Counted from the first letter of the stretch, positions 45,752 through 56,148 are shown. The stretch: DNA of 64,000 nt from Sulfurisoma sediminicola (GCF_003865015.1 NZ_BHVV01000001.1:496001-560000), one strand, 5' to 3'. The notes: generated from the sequence alone by a model not told the origin. A program made the numbers and translations.

Positions 45752-46758
45752 TGCGGCTCTATCGCAGTCTCGCCCTCGTCGCGACGCTGTTGGCGTTCGG
45801 CGTCGTCGCGCTCGGCGCCTATGTGCGCCTGTCCGATGCCGGGCTGGGTTGCCCGGACTGGCCGGGGTGCTACGGCCACCTGCTGGGCGTGCCTGACGCT
45901 CCGCACGAACACGCCGCGGCCATGCAGAGCTTTCCCGGGAAACCGGTGGAATCGGGCAAGGCCTGGAAGGAAATGGTGCATCGCTACTTCGCCGGCACGC
46001 TCGGCCTGCTGATTCTCGGCCTCGCCATCCTCGCCTGGCGTCCCGGGATCCGCGACCGCACCTCGCCGCTGCTGCCGACGGCCCTGCTCGGCATCGTCGG
46101 CTTCCAGGCGCTGCTCGGCATGTGGACCGTGACCCTGCTGCTGAAGCCCGTGATCGTCAGCGCCCACCTGCTGGGCGGCATGACCACGCTGGGCCTGCTG
46201 GTCTGGCTGATGTTGCGCCAGATCTCGCCGCGGCCCGTCGAGCGCCCCAACAGCCTGCGTCCGCTGGCCCTGCTCACGCTGGTCGCGGTAATCGCACAGA
46301 TCGCTCTCGGCGGCTGGACGAGCAGCAATTACGCCGCTTTGGCCTGCACCGACTTCCCCACCTGCCAGGGCAGCTGGCTGCCGACCATGGATTTCGGACA
46401 CGCCTTCGCCTTGCGCCGCGAACTGGGCCAAACGAGCGACGGCGGCCTGTTGCCCTTCTCGGCGCTGACGGCCATACACTGGACCCATCGGCTCGGGGCC
46501 TTGGCAGTCCTGCTGTCGGCGGGCGGGCTGGCCATCAGGCTGCTCCGGCTTCCGGCCTGGCGGCGCTGGGGCCTCTGGCTGGCCGGACTGCTGACGCTGC
46601 AATGGTGCCTGGGGATCGCCAACGTCCTGCTGTCGCTGCCGCTGCCGATCGCGGTGGCGCACAACCTCGGCGCCGCCGCCCTTCTGACTGCCACTCTCGC
46701 CCTCAATTTCCGGCTCTGGCACCGCCCCGCCAGCCGCGAATTCGCCTATCTAAACTAG
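45751..46758 (+). CDS. ctaA: Haem A synthase (COX15/CtaA)
   Basis: Oxidises the C8 methyl of haem O to a formyl, giving haem A. The protein has 335 residues and eight helices. Paired haem-binding His lie in MVHRYFAGTLGLL, VSAHLLGGM, IHWTHRLGAL and VAHNLGAA. The N-terminal GAYVRLSDAGLGCPDWPGCYG and the later CTDFPTCQGSW contain conserved Cys pairs. It overlaps convergent mpl by 4 bp. Confidence 0.97.
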   Translation: MRLYRSLALVATLLAFGVVALGAYVRLSDAGLGCPDWPGCYGHLLGVPDAPHEHAAAMQSFPGKPVESGKAWKEMVHRYFAGTLGLLILGLAILAWRPGIRDRTSPLLPTALLGIVGFQALLGMWTVTLLLKPVIVSAHLLGGMTTLGLLVWLMLRQISPRPVERPNSLRPLALLTLVAVIAQIALGGWTSSNYAALACTDFPTCQGSWLPTMDFGHAFALRRELGQTSDGGLLPFSALTAIHWTHRLGALAVLLSAGGLAIRLLRLPAWRRWGLWLAGLLTLQWCLGIANVLLSLPLPIAVAHNLGAAALLTATLALNFRLWHRPASREFAYLN

Positions 46759-48098
46759 CGCGCCAGGGCATCCAGGAGCTTCTGGTGGACGCCGCCGAAG
46801 CCGCCGTTGCTCATCACCAGTATCTGGTCACCCTCGCGGGCAACGCCGGCCACGGCCGAAACCAGGTCGGCGAGGTCGTCGAAAGCCGTCGCACTGTCTC
46901 CCAGCGGCGTCAGTGCCTCGCCCGCATCCCAGCCCAGGCCTTTCCCATAGCAGAAGGTCAGCTCCGCGCCCGCGAGACTGCCGGGCAACTGTGCCTTCAT
47001 GATGCCAAGCTTCATCGTGTTGGATCGCGGCTCGAGCACGGCGAGGATGCGTTTGCCGCCGACCTTCGAGCGCAGGCCGGCGATGGTCGCAGCGATCGCC
47101 GTCGGATGGTGGGCGAAGTCGTCATAGACCGTGATGCCGCGCACCGTACCGCGCACCTCGAGCCGACGCTTGACCCCGGGGAAGGTTTCCAGCGCCTTGA
47201 GCGCCACGTCGACCGGCACACCGGCATGCCGCGCGGCGGCGACCGCCGCGACGGCATTGGCGCGGTTGTGTTCGCCCGGCAGGCCGAGCCGCGTCGTACC
47301 GAGAGGCTTGCCGGCGAGGCTGACTTCGAAACGCTCCGCGTCGCGGCTGGCGAAAGCCCAACCGCCTGAGTCGTTGAACCACTCGATCGGCGTCCAGCAG
47401 CCGCGCGCGATGACCCGCTTGAGCGACTCCTCGCCGCCATTGGCGACAACGAGGCCATTCCGGGGCAAAGTCCGCACCAAATGATGAAATTGCGTCTCGA
47501 TGGCTTCAAGATCACCGAAGATATCGGCATGATCGAACTCGAGATTGTTCAGGATCACCGTACGGGGGCGGTAATGCACGAACTTGGAACGCTTGTCGCA
47601 GAAGGCGGTGTCGTACTCGTCGGCCTCGATCACGAAGAAGGGCGATTCGGTCAGTCGGGCGGAAACGCCGAAACCCTGAGGCACGCCGCCGACGAGGAAG
47701 CCGGGTTTCAGCCCTGCCTCTTCCAGAATCCAGGCGAGCAGCGAGGTCGTCGTGGTCTTGCCATGGGTCCCGGCGACGCCCAGCACCCATTTGCCGCGCA
47801 GGACATGCTCGGCCAGCCACTGCGGACCCGAGACGTAGGCAAGATTGCGGTCGAGAATCTCTTCGAGCAGCGGATTACCGCGCGAGATCGCGTTGCCGAT
47901 CACGAAAAGATCCGGTTCAAGCCTTGTCTGGTCGGCGCCATAGCCCTCGACCAGCTCGATGCCCTCGGCCTCGAGCTGCGTGCTCATCGGCGGATAGACG
48001 TTGGCGTCGCAGCCGGTGACCCGATGGCCCGCGGCCCGGGCGAGCAGCGCGATGCCGCCCATGAAGGTGCCGCAGATACCGAGAATGTGAATGTGCAT
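46755..48098 (-). CDS. mpl: UDP-N-acetylmuramate:L-alanyl-gamma-D-glutamyl-meso-diaminopimelate ligase
   Basis: Recycles murein tripeptide by attaching it to UDP-MurNAc. From ATG 48098 the protein has 447 residues beginning MHIHILGICGTFMGGIALLA. The ATP-binding loop is GTHGKTTTTSLLAWILEEAG; EADEYDTAFCDKRSKF and NNLEFDHADIF are diagnostic of Mpl against MurC. It is divergent from an unknown gene that stays beside it in relatives. Confidence 0.97.
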   Translation of the reverse strand: MHIHILGICGTFMGGIALLARAAGHRVTGCDANVYPPMSTQLEAEGIELVEGYGADQTRLEPDLFVIGNAISRGNPLLEEILDRNLAYVSGPQWLAEHVLRGKWVLGVAGTHGKTTTTSLLAWILEEAGLKPGFLVGGVPQGFGVSARLTESPFFVIEADEYDTAFCDKRSKFVHYRPRTVILNNLEFDHADIFGDLEAIETQFHHLVRTLPRNGLVVANGGEESLKRVIARGCWTPIEWFNDSGGWAFASRDAERFEVSLAGKPLGTTRLGLPGEHNRANAVAAVAAARHAGVPVDVALKALETFPGVKRRLEVRGTVRGITVYDDFAHHPTAIAATIAGLRSKVGGKRILAVLEPRSNTMKLGIMKAQLPGSLAGAELTFCYGKGLGWDAGEALTPLGDSATAFDDLADLVSAVAGVAREGDQILVMSNGGFGGVHQKLLDALAR

Positions 48099-48149
48099 GT
48101 AATGGGCGCCGTACAATAATGGCTCACGGATTCTAGCGGAACAACCCCG

Positions 48150-48773
48150 ATGCCCCGCCGCAAACCGCCTCCCGCCGCCAATGATTTCCTGCGCCGCGCC
48201 ATTGCCAGCGCGGCGGCACGGCTGATGGCCGAGGACGGCATCGGCGACTACGGCGCGGCCAAGCGCAAGGCGGCAAGGGGCCTCGGCGCCGGCGACGGCG
48301 ATGCCCTGCCCAGCAACGATGAAGTCGAGGTCGAACTTCGCGCCTACCAGTCGCTGTACCAGGAGGACGAGCAGCATGAGCGGCTGCGCGCGATGCGCGA
48401 AACGGCATTGCGGCTGATGGAGGCCATGGCCGACTTTCGCCCCTGCCTGACCGGGTCGGTACTCGACGGCACCGCCGGGCGCTTTTCGGAGATCGAACTC
48501 GACCTCTTCGCCGACAGCGCCAAGGATGTCGAGATCTTCCTGCTATCTCGCAACATTCCCTACGAAATTTCGGACAAAGGACAGCCAACCCATCACGCAG
48601 CGCACCTGCCCGAGGCGCAGCTTCGGCTCGACTGGGGCGATTTTCCGGCAGTTTTGGCGATCTACCCGATAGCCGGCGAGCGCCACGCCAAGCGCAGTGC
48701 GCGAAGCGGGCGTGGCGAGAACGGCAGGGCCCGCGCCGCTGCGGTCGCGGCACTACTGGCCACCGGCCCCTGA
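48150..48773 (+). CDS. Conserved nucleotidyltransferase-like protein of unknown function
   Basis: A 207-residue cytoplasmic protein. A charged helical N-terminal half ([20 protein letters not shown], then [20 protein letters not shown]) is followed by [33 protein letters not shown], broken here only for description, which resembles the GS and DxD strand layout of small nucleotidyltransferases. The C-terminus is basic. It is divergent from mpl with a 51-bp spacer. Relatives are sometimes labelled as a Mur ligase, apparently by neighbourhood; nothing in this sequence supports ligase activity. Confidence 0.75.
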   Translation: MPRRKPPPAANDFLRRAIASAAARLMAEDGIGDYGAAKRKAARGLGAGDGDALPSNDEVEVELRAYQSLYQEDEQHERLRAMRETALRLMEAMADFRPCLTGSVLDGTAGRFSEIELDLFADSAKDVEIFLLSRNIPYEISDKGQPTHHAAHLPEAQLRLDWGDFPAVLAIYPIAGERHAKRSARSGRGENGRARAAAVAALLATGP

Positions 48774-48820
48774 GGCGCCCTACTGGACAAACTGCCGCCT
48801 TTTGCGGCAAACTTGCAGCC

Positions 48821-49336
48821 ATGTCCAAGCGAACGACAGCAAAATCCGGCGCTGGCAGCGATAGCGCCAAAGGGGGCGCCGGCGGCCTCAATGCCCGCAT
48901 CCTGGTGCTGCACGGCCCCAACCTCAACCTGCTCGGCAGCCGCGAACCCGCAATCTACGGCCGCACCACCCTGGCCGACATCCATGTGGCGATGGAAGCA
49001 CGCGCCCGCGCCGATGGCGTCCAGATCGAGAGCTTCCAGAGCAATTCGGAAGGCGGCCTGATCGACCGTGTCCAGGCGGCAGGTGCCGAAGGCATCGAAA
49101 TCATCATCATCAACCCGGCCGGCTACACCCACACCAGCGTGGCATTGCGCGACGCCCTCGCGGCCGTGGCCATTCCCTTCATCGAGGTACATCTTTCGAA
49201 CATCTTCGCGCGGGAAAGCTTCCGCCAGCATTCGTATTTCTCCGATCTCGCCGTCGGCGTGATCAGTGGTCTGGGCGCCCAAGGCTACGAGCTCGCACTC
49301 GAAGCCGCGCTCGGCCACATCCGCAAGCCCCAATAA
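48821..49336 (+). CDS. aroQ: 3-dehydroquinate dehydratase, type II
   Basis: Converts 3-dehydroquinate to 3-dehydroshikimate in the shikimate pathway. The 171 residues have an N-terminal extension (about 1-25) before [21 protein letters not shown]; the catalytic Tyr is in that segment. The rest is [16 protein letters not shown] (His general base region) and [17 protein letters not shown] small hairpin TGCCGC/GCGGCA (48793-48809) precedes the gene. aroQ-accB-accC is a common order. Confidence 0.97.
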   Translation: MSKRTTAKSGAGSDSAKGGAGGLNARILVLHGPNLNLLGSREPAIYGRTTLADIHVAMEARARADGVQIESFQSNSEGGLIDRVQAAGAEGIEIIIINPAGYTHTSVALRDALAAVAIPFIEVHLSNIFARESFRQHSYFSDLAVGVISGLGAQGYELALEAALGHIRKPQ

Positions 49337-49394
49337 AAATACTCGGCGCCGGCACCACGCCGGCCCGTCCAGAAATCAATTGCAGGGAGTCAGC

Positions 49395-49856
49395 ATGGAC
49401 CTGAGAAAGCTCAAGACCCTCATCGATCTCGTCCAGAATTCGGGCATTTCCGAGCTGGAGATCTCCGAGGGCGAGGAAAAGATTCGCATCGCCAAGCATA
49501 TGGCGCCGGCCGCCCCGACCACGGTGATGCTCGGCAACCATGGCTACGCACCGCAACACGCTCCGGTGACGGCCCCCGCCCCGGTCGCCGCCACGGAAGT
49601 GGCAGCCCCCGCCGAACCCGACGGCCACGCCGTCAAGGCGCCGATGGTCGGTACCTTCTACCGCTCCGGCTCGCCCGGTGCCGCGGCCTTCGTCGAGGTC
49701 GGCCAGACCGTGAAGCAGGGCGATACCCTGTGCATCATCGAGGCCATGAAGCTGATGAACGAGATCGAGTCCGATGCCTCGGGCACGATCAAGGCCATCC
49801 TCGTCGAGAATGGCCAGCCGGTCGAATACGGCCAACCCTTATTCATCATCGGCTAA
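49395..49856 (+). CDS. accB: Biotin carboxyl carrier protein of acetyl-CoA carboxylase
   Basis: Carries biotin between biotin carboxylase and carboxyltransferase for malonyl-CoA synthesis. From ATG 49395 with GCAGGGAG upstream it has 153 residues: an N-terminal helical segment, a Pro/Ala linker (about 37-75) and the biotinyl domain with K119 in EAMKLMNEI and the thumb loop [12 protein letters not shown]. accC follows after 11 bp. Confidence 0.98.
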   Translation: MDLRKLKTLIDLVQNSGISELEISEGEEKIRIAKHMAPAAPTTVMLGNHGYAPQHAPVTAPAPVAATEVAAPAEPDGHAVKAPMVGTFYRSGSPGAAAFVEVGQTVKQGDTLCIIEAMKLMNEIESDASGTIKAILVENGQPVEYGQPLFIIG

Positions 49857-49867
49857 CGCCATCGATT

Positions 49868-51235
49868 ATGTTCGGAAAAGTCCTTATCGCCAATCGGGGA
49901 GAGATCGCCCTGCGCGTCTTGCGCGCCTGCCGCGAACTCGGCATCCGCACCGTCGCCGTCCATTCCGAGGCCGACGCGGAAGCCAAGTACGTCAAACTCG
50001 CCGACGAGTCGGTTTGCATCGGCCCGGCGTCGTCCACCCACAGTTATCTCAACGTTCCCGCCATAATCTCGGCGGCCGAAGTCACCGACGCCGAGGCCAT
50101 CCATCCCGGCTACGGCTTCCTCTCCGAGAACGCCGACTTCGCCGAGCGCGTCGAGAAATCCGGCTTCGTTTTCATCGGCCCCAAGGCCGAGACGATCCGC
50201 CTCATGGGAGACAAGGTCTCGGCCAAGGACGCGATGAAGGTTGCCGGGGTGCCCTGCGTCCCCGGCTCCGAAGGCGCGTTGCCGGAAGATCCGAAGGAGA
50301 TCGTCAAAATCGCCCGCGCGATCGGTTACCCGGTGATCATCAAGGCCGCCGGCGGCGGCGGCGGCCGCGGCATGCGCGTGGTGCATACCGAGGCCGCGCT
50401 GCTCAACGCCGTCACCATGACCCGCACCGAAGCGGGCGCGGCTTTCGGCAATCCCATGGTTTACATGGAAAAGTTCCTGGAGAACCCGCGCCACATCGAA
50501 ATTCAGGTGATGGCCGACAACTTCAAGAACGCGGTGTGGCTGTCGGAACGTGACTGTTCGATGCAGCGCCGCCACCAGAAGGTCATCGAGGAGGCGCCCG
50601 CGCCCGAGATCAATCGCCGCGCCATCACCCGCATCGGCGAGCGCTGCGCCGAGGCCTGCCGCAAGATCGGCTATCGCGGCGCCGGCACCTTCGAGTTTCT
50701 CTACGAGAACGGCGAGTTCTTCTTCATCGAGATGAATACCCGGGTGCAGGTCGAACATCCGGTCACCGAACTGGTCACGGGCATCGACATCGTCCAGGCG
50801 CAGATCCGCGTCGCCGCCGGCGAGAAACTCTGGTTCCGCCAGCGCGACATTGAGGTCAAGGGGCACTCGATCGAATGCCGCATCTGTGCCGAAGATCCGT
50901 TCAAGTTCACGCCGTCTCCCGGCAAGATCACGTCCTGGCACCCGCCGGGCGGGCCGGGCATCCGCGTCGATTCCCATGTCTATTCCGGTTACACCGTCCC
51001 GTCGCACTACGACTCGATGATCGCCAAGGTGATCTCCTACGGCGACACGCGCGAGCAGGCGATCCGCCGCATGCGCATCGCCCTCTCGGAAATGGTGGTC
51101 GAGGGCATCAAGACCAACATCCCCCTGCACCAGGAGCTGCTGCTCGATGAACGCTTCATCCAGGGCGGCACCAGCATTCACTACCTGGAAGAGAAACTCG
51201 CGGCCAAGGAAGAGGCCACCAAGGGCAAGGGGTAA
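49868..51235 (+). CDS. accC: Biotin carboxylase subunit of acetyl-CoA carboxylase
   Basis: Carboxylates the biotin on AccB using ATP and bicarbonate. The 455-residue ATP-grasp enzyme begins [20 protein letters not shown]. The glycine-rich loop is [12 protein letters not shown], and catalytic parts include [20 protein letters not shown] and [13 protein letters not shown]. The last 15 residues are charged and variable. It is cotranscribed with accB and probably prmA. Confidence 0.98.
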   Translation: MFGKVLIANRGEIALRVLRACRELGIRTVAVHSEADAEAKYVKLADESVCIGPASSTHSYLNVPAIISAAEVTDAEAIHPGYGFLSENADFAERVEKSGFVFIGPKAETIRLMGDKVSAKDAMKVAGVPCVPGSEGALPEDPKEIVKIARAIGYPVIIKAAGGGGGRGMRVVHTEAALLNAVTMTRTEAGAAFGNPMVYMEKFLENPRHIEIQVMADNFKNAVWLSERDCSMQRRHQKVIEEAPAPEINRRAITRIGERCAEACRKIGYRGAGTFEFLYENGEFFFIEMNTRVQVEHPVTELVTGIDIVQAQIRVAAGEKLWFRQRDIEVKGHSIECRICAEDPFKFTPSPGKITSWHPPGGPGIRVDSHVYSGYTVPSHYDSMIAKVISYGDTREQAIRRMRIALSEMVVEGIKTNIPLHQELLLDERFIQGGTSIHYLEEKLAAKEEATKGKG

Positions 51236-51241
51236 TCCCCA

Positions 51242-52126
51242 ATGTGGATCAGCGTCGCGCTGGAGACCGATGCGGCGCACGCTGACGCGCTGTCCGAAGC
51301 CCTGCTCGGGGCCGGCGCGCTGTCCGCCAGCGTCGAGGATGCCGATGCCGGCACCGAGCGCGAAACCCCGCAGTTCGGCGAGCCCGGCGGCCCGACGACG
51401 CCGCTGTGGACGACCAGCCGCGTCGTCGCCCTGTTCGATCCGGCCGACGACATTGTCGGCCGCGTCGCCGCAGCGGCGCGCGAAGCCGGCCTGCCCGACC
51501 TGCCGGAGATCCACCTCGAGGAAATCGCCGAGCAGGACTGGGTGCGCCTGACCCAGTCGCAGTTCGATCCGATCCACATCTCCGACCGGCTGTGGATCGT
51601 ACCCTCATGGCACACCGCACCCGACCCTGCCGCGATCAACCTCGTAGTCGATCCGGGCCTCGCCTTCGGCACCGGCTCCCACCCGACCACGCGTCTGTGC
51701 CTGCAGTGGCTCGAGAGCGTCGTCCGCCCCGGTCTCACCGTGCTCGACTACGGCTGCGGCTCCGGCATCCTCGGCATCGCCGCGGCACGGCTCGGCGCGA
51801 CGGACGTTCTGGGGGTGGACATCGACGAAGCGGCGATCACCGCGGCGAAGGACAACGCCGAGCGCAACGGCGTCGTGCTGCGCCTCAGCCACACACGCGA
51901 GCCCCTGAACGAGCGCTTCGATCTCGTCGTCGCCAACATCCTGACCAACCCGCTGTGCGTGCTCGCGCCCCTGCTCGCCGGGCGCGTTGCCCCTGCCGGG
52001 AAAATCGCGCTTTCGGGCGTTCTCGCCACCCAGGCCGATCAGGTCATCGCCGCCTACCGGCCGCATATCGCGCTCGCCGTCGGCGCCGAGCACGACGGCT
52101 GGGTGCGGCTGGAAGGCATGAAGTAA
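51242..52126 (+). CDS. prmA: Ribosomal protein L11 methyltransferase
   Basis: Trimethylates L11 with SAM. The 294 residues consist of an N-terminal L11-recognition domain (about 1-100) and a Rossmann methyltransferase domain with DYGCGSGILGIAAARLGA and VANILTNPL. The PGLAFGTGSHPTTRLCLQWLE segment is diagnostic. It lies 6 bp after accC. Confidence 0.97.
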   Translation: MWISVALETDAAHADALSEALLGAGALSASVEDADAGTERETPQFGEPGGPTTPLWTTSRVVALFDPADDIVGRVAAAAREAGLPDLPEIHLEEIAEQDWVRLTQSQFDPIHISDRLWIVPSWHTAPDPAAINLVVDPGLAFGTGSHPTTRLCLQWLESVVRPGLTVLDYGCGSGILGIAAARLGATDVLGVDIDEAAITAAKDNAERNGVVLRLSHTREPLNERFDLVVANILTNPLCVLAPLLAGRVAPAGKIALSGVLATQADQVIAAYRPHIALAVGAEHDGWVRLEGMK

Positions 52127-52136
52127 ACTCGCCGGC

Positions 52137-53045
52137 ATGCTGACCCGCTGCCCGAGCTGCGCCACCACCTTCCGCATTTCGCCGGAGCAACTCAAGGCGA
52201 GACAGGGCCGCGTGCGCTGCGGCAAATGCCGCAACGTCTTCAACGCCCTGGAGACGCTGGTCGAGGAACCGCCCAAGGTCGCGCCCCCCGCCGAGGAGAC
52301 GATACCCAAGGCGCCGCCGGCGACAGCAACGGAACAAGTGATGGCCGCCGCACCGGCAACACAGACACCGGCTGAAGTGACGTCCGCAGCCGAACCCGCC
52401 GTCCCGCCAGCGCCGAGTTATTCCAAAGACGACCGCCCTGCGCGACGCCCGCGCGACGAGCAAGAGGCGCCGCCGGCCGCGACTATGGCGACGGAGGACA
52501 CCGGCGAGCCGGAAACGCTGGTCGACTTCGAGCCGGCCTTCGAGTCCCTGCTGACCGCGGAGCCGCGGCGGCGCACCTGGCTTTGGGTGCTCGCCAGCCT
52601 GCTCGCCCTATCGGCCCTGGCGCTGCAGGCCGTGCTGCACTTCCGCGTCGAACTCGCCGTGCGTATGCCCGAGACGAAGCCGGCGCTGCAATCGCTCTGC
52701 AACTACGTTGGCTGCGACCTGCCGCTGCCGCGCAAGGTCGAGCTCGTCGCCATCGAAAGTTCGGATCTCCATCCCGACCCGACCAGCCCCGCGCAACTGC
52801 AACTGGTCGCCACGCTGAGGAATCGCGCCGACTTCACCCAGGCGTATCCGCATCTCGAGCTGACGCTGACCGACACCGCCGACAAGGCGCTGTTGCGGCG
52901 GGCGCTCGCCCCGGCCGACTATCTGCCCAGGGACAGGCCTGCGACGGCCGGCTTCGCCGCCAACGGCGAACTCGCCGTCAGCCTGAACCTCGCGGTCACG
53001 GACCTCGCCCCGGTCGGCTACCGACTCTATGTCTTCTACCCCTGA
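52137..53045 (+). CDS. Zinc-ribbon membrane protein (MJ0042 domain, DUF3426)
   Basis: A 302-residue protein with an N-terminal zinc ribbon (CPSCATTF and CGKCRNVFNAL, two CxxC pairs), a Pro/Ala-rich disordered linker (about 45-125), one membrane helix (about 143-162, WVLASLLALSALALQAVLHF) and a periplasmic beta domain (about 185-300) of DUF3426. Homologues stay next to prmA in betaproteobacteria. Function is unknown; the layout suggests a cytoplasmic sensor finger joined to a periplasmic domain. Confidence 0.92.
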   Translation: MLTRCPSCATTFRISPEQLKARQGRVRCGKCRNVFNALETLVEEPPKVAPPAEETIPKAPPATATEQVMAAAPATQTPAEVTSAAEPAVPPAPSYSKDDRPARRPRDEQEAPPAATMATEDTGEPETLVDFEPAFESLLTAEPRRRTWLWVLASLLALSALALQAVLHFRVELAVRMPETKPALQSLCNYVGCDLPLPRKVELVAIESSDLHPDPTSPAQLQLVATLRNRADFTQAYPHLELTLTDTADKALLRRALAPADYLPRDRPATAGFAANGELAVSLNLAVTDLAPVGYRLYVFYP

Positions 53046-53054
53046 TTGATACCC

Positions 53055-53987
53055 ATGAAAACACTCATCTGCGGTTCGCTCGCCTACGACACCATCATGG
53101 TCTTCCATGACCATTTCAAGAACCACATCCTGCCCGAGCAGATCCACATCCTCAACGTCTCCTTCCTCGTCCCCGACATGCGGCGCGAGTACGGCGGCTG
53201 CGCCGGCAACATCGCCCACAATCTGCGCCTGCTCGGCGGCGACCCGCTGATCATGGCCACCGTCGGCGACGACTACGGCCCCTACAAGCAGCGCCTCGGG
53301 CACCTCGGCTTCGACACCACCCACGTCAAGGAAGTCCCTGGCACCTTCACGGCGCAGGCCTTCATCACCACCGACCTCGCCGACAACCAGATCACCGCTT
53401 TCCACCCCGGCGCGATGGGCCACTCCCATCTCAACCGCATCGGCGACGCCAGGGAAGCCCGCTTGGGCATCGTCTCCCCCGACGGGCGCCAGGGCATGCT
53501 CGACCATGCCCGCCAGTTCTTCGATGCCGGCATTCCCTTCATCTTCGACCCGGGCCAGGGCATGCCCATGTTCGACGGCGCCGACCTGCTCGAATTCCTC
53601 AGGCTGGCCGATTACTGCACGGTCAACGACTACGAGGCGAAGATGTTGTCGGAACGCACCGGCAAATCGCTCGCCGAGCTGGCGACGAGCGTAAAGGCAC
53701 TGATCGTCACCCTCGGCGGCAACGGCTCGGAAATCTACGCCGACGGCCAGCGCGTCACGATCCCCTGCGTCAAGGCCGACGAACTCGTCGACCCGACCGG
53801 CTGCGGCGACGCCTACCGCGCCGGCCTGCTCTACGGCATCGCCCAGGGCTGGGGCTGGGAGAAAACGGGGCGTCTGGCGTCGCTGATGGGATCAATCAAG
53901 ATCTCGCACCGCGGCGGCCAGAACCACAAGCCCAGGCGCGAGGAAATCGCGGAACGCTACCGCGCCGCCTTCGGTGAAGCTCTTTAG
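53055..53987 (+). CDS. PfkB-family carbohydrate (adenosine-type) kinase
   Basis: A ribokinase-fold kinase of 310 residues from ATG 53055. The start MKTLICGSLAYDTIMVF and the GGCAGNIAHNLRLLGG segment bind the sugar. The catalytic Asp lies in DPTGCGDAYRAG near residue 257. Similar proteins are annotated as adenosine or sugar kinases, but the substrate cannot be assigned. It lies 9 bp after the DUF3426 gene. Confidence 0.92.
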   Translation: MKTLICGSLAYDTIMVFHDHFKNHILPEQIHILNVSFLVPDMRREYGGCAGNIAHNLRLLGGDPLIMATVGDDYGPYKQRLGHLGFDTTHVKEVPGTFTAQAFITTDLADNQITAFHPGAMGHSHLNRIGDAREARLGIVSPDGRQGMLDHARQFFDAGIPFIFDPGQGMPMFDGADLLEFLRLADYCTVNDYEAKMLSERTGKSLAELATSVKALIVTLGGNGSEIYADGQRVTIPCVKADELVDPTGCGDAYRAGLLYGIAQGWGWEKTGRLASLMGSIKISHRGGQNHKPRREEIAERYRAAFGEAL

Positions 53988-54086
53988 CGAGTCTGGCGCA
54001 AGTGTAAAATCCGAGATTGGCCACCCGATTCACCCCCATTCCAGCCGAAGGCGCCGTCGTTTGATGGTGCATTCGCCCGCCGTCAG

Positions 54087-56090
54087 ATGAACCCACAATT
54101 GCCGCATCCCGCGTACCGGCCGGATATCGATGGCCTGCGCGCGGTCGCGGTTTCGTCGGTTGTCGTCTTTCATGTTGCCCCTGCCTACGTCCCGGGCGGA
54201 TTTTCCGGCGTCGATGTCTTCTTCGTCATCTCCGGATACCTGATATCCACGATCCTGTTCGGCGGTCTCGATCGCGGGACATTCAGCATGATCGAGTTCT
54301 ACGCGCGCAGGGCACGGCGCATCTTTCCCGCGCTGATCGCCACCCTGGCCGCGACCTTCCTTTTCGGCTGGCTGGTGCTCGTGGACAGCGAATTCACGGC
54401 CCTTGGCAAGCACATCGCGGCAGGCGCATTCTTCGTTTCGAATTTCGTGTTGCGCAGCGAGGCCGGTTATTTCGACACCGCGGCCGAGCAAAAGCCCTTG
54501 CTGCATCTTTGGTCGCTCGGGATCGAAGAGCAGTACTACATCGTCTGGCCCCTGATCCTGTTGGCCGCGTTCAGGATGCGCAAGGGCATCACGCCCGGGC
54601 TGCTCGTGGCGCTCCTGTTGTCGTCGTTCGCCCTCGGCGTCGCCAGGGCTCCGGGGAATCCCGTCTCGACATTCTTCCTGCCGCCGACACGAATCTGGGA
54701 GCTTCTGCTCGGGAGTCTGCTGGCCTATCTGACCGTTTTCCGCGGACGCCTCTGGATGCAGTCCGCGAACGTGCCGGCGAGTGACGGAAGAAGCCTGCTC
54801 GGACTGCCGCGGCGATTGCAGGATATCCTCTCTCTCGCCGGCCTTCTGCTCCTCGGAGTCGGGCTCTGGGGCCTGGACAAGAGCAAGGTATTTCCCGGAT
54901 GGTGGGCCCTGCCGCCGACCGTCGGGACGTTTCTGCTCATAGCGTCAGGGCCCAACGGCTGGGCCAACCGGCGACTCCTGAGCGGCCGCTTCGCCGTATT
55001 CCTCGGGCAAATCAGCTTCCCGCTCTACCTCTGGCACTGGCCGGTCCTGTTCTTCATGCGCCTGCTCGCCCCGCGCATGAGCGAAGGCGCGCGCGGTCTC
55101 GCGGTCGTCCTGCTGTCGACCTTCCTCGCCTGGATCACGTACAAATACATCGAGGGCAAGCTGCGCTTCAGCAAGGCGCCATCCGTGCCGATCTTCCTGT
55201 CCGTGGCGCTGGCGGTGGCCGGCGGCATCGGTTATGCCGCCTACAAGGGCGCAATTCTTCCGCGGAACAACGACGCGTCCATCAACAAGATTTTCCGGGC
55301 CATCGGCGAATGGGATTATCCGGGTGTCGCGACACCGGGCGACGTGTTGCGCATCGGGACTTCGCCACGCAAGGTATTGTTTCTGGGCGACAGCAACATC
55401 GAACAGTACTGGCCGCGCGTCGAAAAGCTGGTGCGGGAGCGGAAGGACTCGGCACGGGCGGCGATTTTCCTTACCAGCGGAGGATGTCCGCCGATCCCGC
55501 AGGTGCGCGAAGCCGCCCACCCCAACTGCAACGATCTTTTCGACAACGTTCGTCGCTATGCGGAAGATCCGGCGATCGAGGCCGTGGTGATAGCGGCCTC
55601 CTGGAGCGGATACTTCGCCCAACGAACCACGTACTTCATCGAAGGGGCCGGAACTCTGCACCCGGGCTCTCCGGGGAACGACGCCGCCTTCAGGAACCTG
55701 TCGGCGTTGGTGGGCGCCTTCCGCGAAAACCGGAAGGACGTCTATCTGATCCTGCAGATTCCCCAGGGACAGGGCCTGGGTCCGCAGTCCCTGTTCTCGA
55801 GGCGGCTGTTGCAGAAGGTCGAGATCAGGGACGGGGGCGTCGGCAGAAGCGAGGTCGTCGGCCGGATGGGGAATGTCATGGAGAAGCTTCGCGAAATCGG
55901 CGAGCGCCATCAAGTGAAGGTCATCGACCCTTTGGACGTCCTGTGCGATTCCCAGGTTTGCCCGGCAGTTTTGCCCGATGGCGAACCGATCTACAAGGAT
56001 GGGGCGCATCTGCGCCCGTCGTTCGTGCGCGAGCGCATCCATTTCCTCGATGAAGCGATGCTGGGCAAGCGGACGGCGGACGGCCCGTAG
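54087..56090 (+). CDS. Membrane acyltransferase with C-terminal SGNH domain (OafA/YrhL type)
   Basis: A 667-residue two-domain protein. The N-terminal part (about 1-360) has about ten helices and the acyltransferase-3 signature YRPDIDGLRAVAVSSVVVFH with FSGVDVFFVISGYLIS. The C-terminal SGNH hydrolase-like domain (about 420-667) has LFLGDSN (catalytic Ser, about 430) and DGAHLRPS (DxxH, about 637). Such proteins O-acetylate surface polysaccharide. It lies beside, and opposite to, the polysaccharide operon. TAAAAT at 54005 is a possible -10. Confidence 0.92.
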   Translation: MNPQLPHPAYRPDIDGLRAVAVSSVVVFHVAPAYVPGGFSGVDVFFVISGYLISTILFGGLDRGTFSMIEFYARRARRIFPALIATLAATFLFGWLVLVDSEFTALGKHIAAGAFFVSNFVLRSEAGYFDTAAEQKPLLHLWSLGIEEQYYIVWPLILLAAFRMRKGITPGLLVALLLSSFALGVARAPGNPVSTFFLPPTRIWELLLGSLLAYLTVFRGRLWMQSANVPASDGRSLLGLPRRLQDILSLAGLLLLGVGLWGLDKSKVFPGWWALPPTVGTFLLIASGPNGWANRRLLSGRFAVFLGQISFPLYLWHWPVLFFMRLLAPRMSEGARGLAVVLLSTFLAWITYKYIEGKLRFSKAPSVPIFLSVALAVAGGIGYAAYKGAILPRNNDASINKIFRAIGEWDYPGVATPGDVLRIGTSPRKVLFLGDSNIEQYWPRVEKLVRERKDSARAAIFLTSGGCPPIPQVREAAHPNCNDLFDNVRRYAEDPAIEAVVIAASWSGYFAQRTTYFIEGAGTLHPGSPGNDAAFRNLSALVGAFRENRKDVYLILQIPQGQGLGPQSLFSRRLLQKVEIRDGGVGRSEVVGRMGNVMEKLREIGERHQVKVIDPLDVLCDSQVCPAVLPDGEPIYKDGAHLRPSFVRERIHFLDEAMLGKRTADGP

Positions 56091-56148
56091 CGGGAATGGC
56101 CACACGAGGAGCGAAACCGGGGGCGGACGGTCCCGGGGCCTCGCACTT

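Noticed and set aside
44917-46758. Reading frame joining ctaB antiphase sequence to ctaA as one 613-codon ORF
   Set aside because: Only the last 335 codons match a family (haem A synthase); the first part is an out-of-frame reading of ctaB and the true starts overlap at TGATG.
56091-56148. Bidirectional terminator between the acyltransferase and apaH
   Set aside because: CGAGG/CCTCG and CCGGG/CCCGG pairings exist but there is no T-tract on either side, so the support is too weak to call.
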